Below, piece after piece: positions 6,257 through 9,519 of a DNA stretch of 9,519 bases (position 1 is its first letter; each line of letters begins with the position of its first letter). The position numbers and the translations under genes are program-made. The notes beneath the pieces were generated by a model. That model was not told where the DNA came from and did no database searches. It saw only the letters and a list, made by a program, of their open reading frames with translations. The stretch comes from an uncultured Pseudorhodobacter sp. (GTDB lineage Bacteria > Pseudomonadota > Alphaproteobacteria > Rhodobacterales > Rhodobacteraceae), in NCBI GenBank assembly GCA_945952425.1, contig CAMFIX010000078.1, forward strand, positions 1 to 9,519. The letters are read 5' to 3'.

Positions 6257-7723
6257 ATGCTGGATCTGTTCGTCATCGGAGGCGGGATCAACGGCGCGGG
6301 GATCGCGCGTGATGCAGCCGGGCGGGGGCTGAAGGTCGCGCTGGCGGAAAAGGACGACCTGGCGCAGGGGACTTCGTCACGCTCGGGGAAACTGGTGCAT
6401 GGCGGGCTGCGTTATCTGGAATATTACGAGTTCCGGCTGGTCCGCGAGGCCCTGATCGAGCGCGAGGTTCTGCTGAACGCTGCCCCGCATATCATCTGGC
6501 CGATGCGCTTCGTCCTGCCGCACTCGCCGACCGACCGCCCGGCCTGGCTGGTGCGGCTGGGGCTGTTCCTTTACGACCACCTGGGCGGGCGCAAACGTCT
6601 GCCCGGCACGCGCACGCTGAACCTGGCGCGCGACCCGGAAGGCGCGGCCATCCTGCCGCAATTTACCCGCGGCTTCGAATATTCCGACTGCTGGGTGGAC
6701 GACGCCCGCCTCGTCGTGCTGAACGCGCTCGGCGCCGCCGAGAAGGGGGCCGAGGTGCTGACACGCTCCGCCGTCGTCTCGGCCCGGCGCGAGGACGGCG
6801 CCTGGACCATCGTGACCCGCGGGCCCGAGGGCGAGCGCACCCACCGCGCCCGCTGCATCGTCAATGCCGCCGGCCCTTGGGTCTCTGACGTCATCGGGCG
6901 GGTGGCGGGGTCGAACTCCTCCCGCGGGGTGCGGCTGGTCAAGGGCAGCCATATCATCGTCAAGAAGTGGTGGGAGGGGCAGAACGCCTATCTGGTGCAG
7001 AACCACGACAAGCGCGTGATCTTCATCAACCCCTATGAGGGCGACATGGCGCTGATCGGGACGACCGACATCCCCTGGGAGGGTCGGGCCGAGGATGTGA
7101 CCATTGCCGAGGCCGAAATCGACTACCTGCTGAAGGCCGTGAACCGCTATTTCAAGGAGAAGCTGCGGCCTTCGGATGTGCTGCATTCTTTCTCGGGCGT
7201 CAGGCCCCTGTTCGACGACGGCAAGGGCAATCCTTCCGCCGTGACGCGGGACTATGTCTTCGACCTGGATGAAACAGGCGGCGTGCCCATGCTGAACGTC
7301 TTCGGCGGCAAGATCACCACCTTCCGGGAACTGGCGGAACGCGGGATGCACCGGCTGAAAGGCATCTTTCCCCAGATGGGGCCGGACTGGACGGCGACCG
7401 CCCCCCTGCCGGGCGGCGAGATGCCCGGCGCCGATTACGAAAGCTTTATCAACACGTTGCGGGATGAGTTCCCGGGGGTGCAGCGCGGCCTGATCCTGCA
7501 CCTCGCCCGCCGCTATGGCACCCGCACGCGCGAGATCCTGAAGGGCGACCTGGGGCGCCACTTCGGCGGCTGGCTCTATGAGGCCGAGGCGCGCTATCTT
7601 GCCGCCAAGGAATGGGCGATGACGGCGGAGGATGTGCTCTATCGGCGCACCAAGCATTACCTGCATTTGACGGAAGGCGAACGCGCGGCGTTCAGCGCCT
7701 GGTTCGATGGGGGCATGAAATGA
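6257..7723 (+). CDS. eryB: FAD-dependent erythritol-phosphate dehydrogenase, EryB-like (GlpD family)
   Basis: This 488-residue flavoprotein should oxidise erythritol phosphate to a tetrulose phosphate, passing electrons to quinone at the inner face of the membrane as GlpD does. The N-terminal dinucleotide fold is clear: VIGGGINGAGIARDAAGRG (6-24) with the acid Glu31 ending the second strand. It is followed by the GlpD-type GTSSRSGKLVHGGLRYLE (38-55). A later FAD contact is VNAAGPW (202-208), with substrate-site stretches around SGVRPLFDD (313-321) and FGGKITTFRELAE (349-361). The tail (about 380-488) matches the DAO_C helical domain. The ATG has an AAGGAG site 6 nt upstream within the end of eryA, and its TGA overlaps the eryC ATG by 4 bp. 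Glycerol 3-phosphate dehydrogenase is the alternative reading, but the flanking EryA-like and EryC-like genes favour EryB. Confidence 0.9.
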   Translation: MLDLFVIGGGINGAGIARDAAGRGLKVALAEKDDLAQGTSSRSGKLVHGGLRYLEYYEFRLVREALIEREVLLNAAPHIIWPMRFVLPHSPTDRPAWLVRLGLFLYDHLGGRKRLPGTRTLNLARDPEGAAILPQFTRGFEYSDCWVDDARLVVLNALGAAEKGAEVLTRSAVVSARREDGAWTIVTRGPEGERTHRARCIVNAAGPWVSDVIGRVAGSNSSRGVRLVKGSHIIVKKWWEGQNAYLVQNHDKRVIFINPYEGDMALIGTTDIPWEGRAEDVTIAEAEIDYLLKAVNRYFKEKLRPSDVLHSFSGVRPLFDDGKGNPSAVTRDYVFDLDETGGVPMLNVFGGKITTFRELAERGMHRLKGIFPQMGPDWTATAPLPGGEMPGADYESFINTLRDEFPGVQRGLILHLARRYGTRTREILKGDLGRHFGGWLYEAEARYLAAKEWAMTAEDVLYRRTKHYLHLTEGERAAFSAWFDGGMK

Positions 7724-8652
7724 GCCTGACGCTTTCGCTGAACACCAACCCCTTGGTGAACCGCTTTGCCGAGCCCGCCGACCTGATCGAGACGGTGGCC
7801 CGCGACCTTCGCCTGCGCGATCTGCAATTGACGCATGAGTTCATCAACCCCTCCTGGCCCGCGCCCGTCCTCCGCCGCCTGACGCGCGATATGGGGGCGG
7901 CGCTGAACCGGACGGGGGTGCGGGTGACCTCGGGCATGACGGGGCCTTACGGGCGGCTGAACCACTTCGGCCACCCGGACAAGGACGTTCGCCGCTATTA
8001 CATCGACTGGTTCAAGACCTTTGCCGACATCATCGGCGACCTGGGCGGCCAGTCGGTCGGCACGCAATTCGCGATCTTCACCTACCGCGATTACGACGAC
8101 CCCAAGCGCCGGGAAGAGCTGATCCAGATCGCCATCGATGCCTGGGCCGAGGTGGCAGACCACGCCAAGGGCGCGGGGCTGAAATATGTCTTCTGGGAGC
8201 CGATGAGCATCGGCCGCGAATTCGGCGAGACGATCGAGGCCTGCCTTTCCCTGCAAAGCCGGCTGACGGCAGCCAATATGGCCGTGCCGATGTGGATGAT
8301 GGCCGACATCGACCATGGCGATGTGACCTCGGCCAACCCCGACGACTACGACCCCTATGCCTGGGCGCGGGCGGTGCCGAAGGTCTCGCCCATCATCCAC
8401 ATCAAGCAGAGCCTGATGGACAAGGGCGGCCACCGGCCCTTTACGGCCGAGTTCAACGCCAAGGGCAAGATCCAGCCCGAGCCGCTCTTGAAGGCCTTCG
8501 CCGAAGGCGGCGCGGTCGACAACGAGATCTGCCTGGAGCTGTCCTTCAAGGAGCGCGAGCCGAACGACCGCCAGGTCATCCCCCAGATCGCCGAGTCGGT
8601 TGCCTTCTGGGCGCCTTTCATCGACACAGGGGTCAGCGACCTGAGGATCTGA
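7720..8652 (+). CDS. eryC: TIM-barrel sugar-phosphate epimerase/isomerase, EryC-like
   Basis: This 310-residue protein belongs to the xylose isomerase-like/AP-endonuclease 2 TIM-barrel superfamily. In Brucella, EryC acts on the tetrulose phosphate made by EryB, changing its configuration so that two further isomerases can deliver erythrose 4-phosphate; I infer the same here. The opening LSLNTNPLVNRFAEP (5-19) followed by RLRDLQLTHEFINPSW (31-46) is distinctive of EryC as I recall it. Probable metal and acid/base residues, judged from the ends of strands, are Glu160 (FWEPMS), Asp196/Asp198/His199 (ADIDHGD), His227 (IIHIKQ) and Glu273 (LELS). There is no signal peptide, so it is cytoplasmic. 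The ATG is shared with the eryB stop (ATGA, 7720-7723) and the ribosome site is poor, pointing to translational coupling; the next gene starts 1 bp after its stop. Length agrees with EryC (about 310). Confidence 0.9.
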   Translation: MSLTLSLNTNPLVNRFAEPADLIETVARDLRLRDLQLTHEFINPSWPAPVLRRLTRDMGAALNRTGVRVTSGMTGPYGRLNHFGHPDKDVRRYYIDWFKTFADIIGDLGGQSVGTQFAIFTYRDYDDPKRREELIQIAIDAWAEVADHAKGAGLKYVFWEPMSIGREFGETIEACLSLQSRLTAANMAVPMWMMADIDHGDVTSANPDDYDPYAWARAVPKVSPIIHIKQSLMDKGGHRPFTAEFNAKGKIQPEPLLKAFAEGGAVDNEICLELSFKEREPNDRQVIPQIAESVAFWAPFIDTGVSDLRI

Positions 8653-8653
8653 C

Positions 8654-9519
8654 ATGCGCTTCGCCTTCGCAACCGCCACCGAGATCCGCTTTGGCCGGGG
8701 CGAGCTGGAGCGCGCCCTGCCCGAGATCGCGGCGATGGGGGCGCTTTTGGTGGTGCATGGCGCCGGGGTGATGGCCCGGGGGGGCACGGCGGCTCGGGCC
8801 ATCGAGGCCCTGCGCCCCCGGCTGGCGCGCGCTATTTCGGCAGAACCAGAGCTGGCGGAGATCGAGGCGGGCGTGGGGGCGGCCCGGGCCGCGGGGGTGA
8901 CAGCGGTCGTGGCCATCGGCGGTGGCGCGGTGATCGACGCGGGGAAAGCGCTGGCCGCGCTGATCCCGGCGCCGTATGGGGCGATGCGCCACCTGGAGGT
9001 CGTGGGTGAGGGGCGCCCGCTGGATGTGGCCCCCCTGCGCTTCGTCGCGGTGCCAACCACGGCGGGCACCGGGGCCGAGGTGACGCGCAACGCGGTCATC
9101 GGCGTGGCGGCGCACCGCCGCAAGGTCAGCCTGCGCGACGCGCGGATGCTGCCGCGGCTGGCGGTTGTGGACCCCGCGCTGACCGACCATTGCCCGCGAG
9201 GGGTGACCCTGGCCTCGGGGCTCGACGCCATCACGCAGGTCATCGAGCCCTATATCTCGACGAAAGCCAATGCGCTGACCGATGCGCTGTGTCGCGATGC
9301 GATCCCCCGGGGGCTGGTGGCGCTGCGCCGTCTGATGGAGGGCGAAGACCCGCAGGCCCGGGACGAGATGGCTTGGGTCTCGCTCTGCGGCGGGCTGGCG
9401 CTGGCCAATGCGGGGCTTGGGGTGGTGCATGGGCTGGCGGGGCCGCTCGGGGGCCTGTCGGGGGCGGCGCATGGGGCGATCTGCGGGGCGCTGCTGGCGC
9501 CGGGGCTGCGGGCCAATGC
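8654..9519 (+). CDS. Iron-type (group III) alcohol dehydrogenase family protein, partial, atypical metal site
   Basis: The first 288 residues of a protein in the iron-containing alcohol dehydrogenase family (about 380 expected) are visible; the C-terminal part is off the window. The start has a GAGGA site 6 nt upstream and lies 1 bp after eryC, so it is co-transcribed. The NAD(P)-binding half shows IGGGAVIDAGKAL (88-100) and PTTAGTGAEVTRN (134-146), standard for the family. By alignment with FucO (Asp196, His200, His263, His277), the metal ligands would be Asp191, Gln195, His259 and His273: one His is replaced by Gln (GLDAITQ, 189-195). The conserved non-ligand His of FucO (His267) is Gly263 here. 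Spacing of the other ligands is intact, and I have a vague memory of a subfamily with this pattern, so it may still be an active dehydrogenase/reductase. Its substrate is unknown; a small polyol, aldehyde or tetrose-related compound is an inference from the operon only. Confidence 0.85.
   Translation, partial: MRFAFATATEIRFGRGELERALPEIAAMGALLVVHGAGVMARGGTAARAIEALRPRLARAISAEPELAEIEAGVGAARAAGVTAVVAIGGGAVIDAGKALAALIPAPYGAMRHLEVVGEGRPLDVAPLRFVAVPTTAGTGAEVTRNAVIGVAAHRRKVSLRDARMLPRLAVVDPALTDHCPRGVTLASGLDAITQVIEPYISTKANALTDALCRDAIPRGLVALRRLMEGEDPQARDEMAWVSLCGGLALANAGLGVVHGLAGPLGGLSGAAHGAICGALLAPGLRAN

Noticed and set aside
7657..9243. A 528-codon open frame on the minus strand
   Set aside because: It is antisense to eryC and the alcohol dehydrogenase gene, both of which have clear motifs and good starts; it has no family resemblance.

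Overview
The window is compact, very GC-rich, bacterial DNA. Its codons strongly favour G or C in third position, genes overlap by ATGA, and the proteins resemble those of alphaproteobacterial erythritol loci. It most likely comes from an alphaproteobacterium, possibly a Rhodobacterales/Paracoccus-like or rhizobial relative. The taxonomic call rests on style and recalled family resemblance, not on a search.

Layout: two operons diverge from a 617-bp intergenic region (4089-4705). The left operon (minus strand, 4088 down to 1) encodes a sugar/polyol ABC importer of the ribose type: a membrane-anchored DUF2291 protein, a double-domain ATPase, a permease, and a periplasmic binding protein that runs off the left edge. 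The right operon (plus strand, 4706 to the right edge) encodes an FGGY kinase (EryA-like), an FAD-dependent GlpD-family dehydrogenase (EryB-like), a TIM-barrel sugar-phosphate epimerase/isomerase (EryC-like) and the first ~288 residues of an iron-type alcohol dehydrogenase. Genes within the right operon are separated by 3 bp, -4 bp and 1 bp.

Together they read as a tetritol, most likely erythritol, uptake and catabolism locus. The polyol is imported, phosphorylated by the kinase, oxidised to a tetrulose phosphate by the flavin dehydrogenase, and epimerised towards erythrose 4-phosphate. The usual later isomerases (RpiB-like and TpiA-like) and the EryD regulator are not in the window and would have to lie outside it. 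The alcohol dehydrogenase is not part of the best-described eryABCD set; it also has a Gln at one of the usual iron-ligand positions, so its role is the least certain part.

The intergenic region has two AT-rich islands, each just upstream of one operon and each carrying a plausible sigma-70-like promoter. A short motif, YACTTRA, lies over both -35 boxes in the same orientation relative to transcription and recurs 12 bp away in the left one. It is a candidate shared operator. Between the islands is a GC-rich stretch with a nested inverted-repeat structure and no recognisable gene. No tRNA, rRNA, insertion sequence, CRISPR array or clear terminator was seen.
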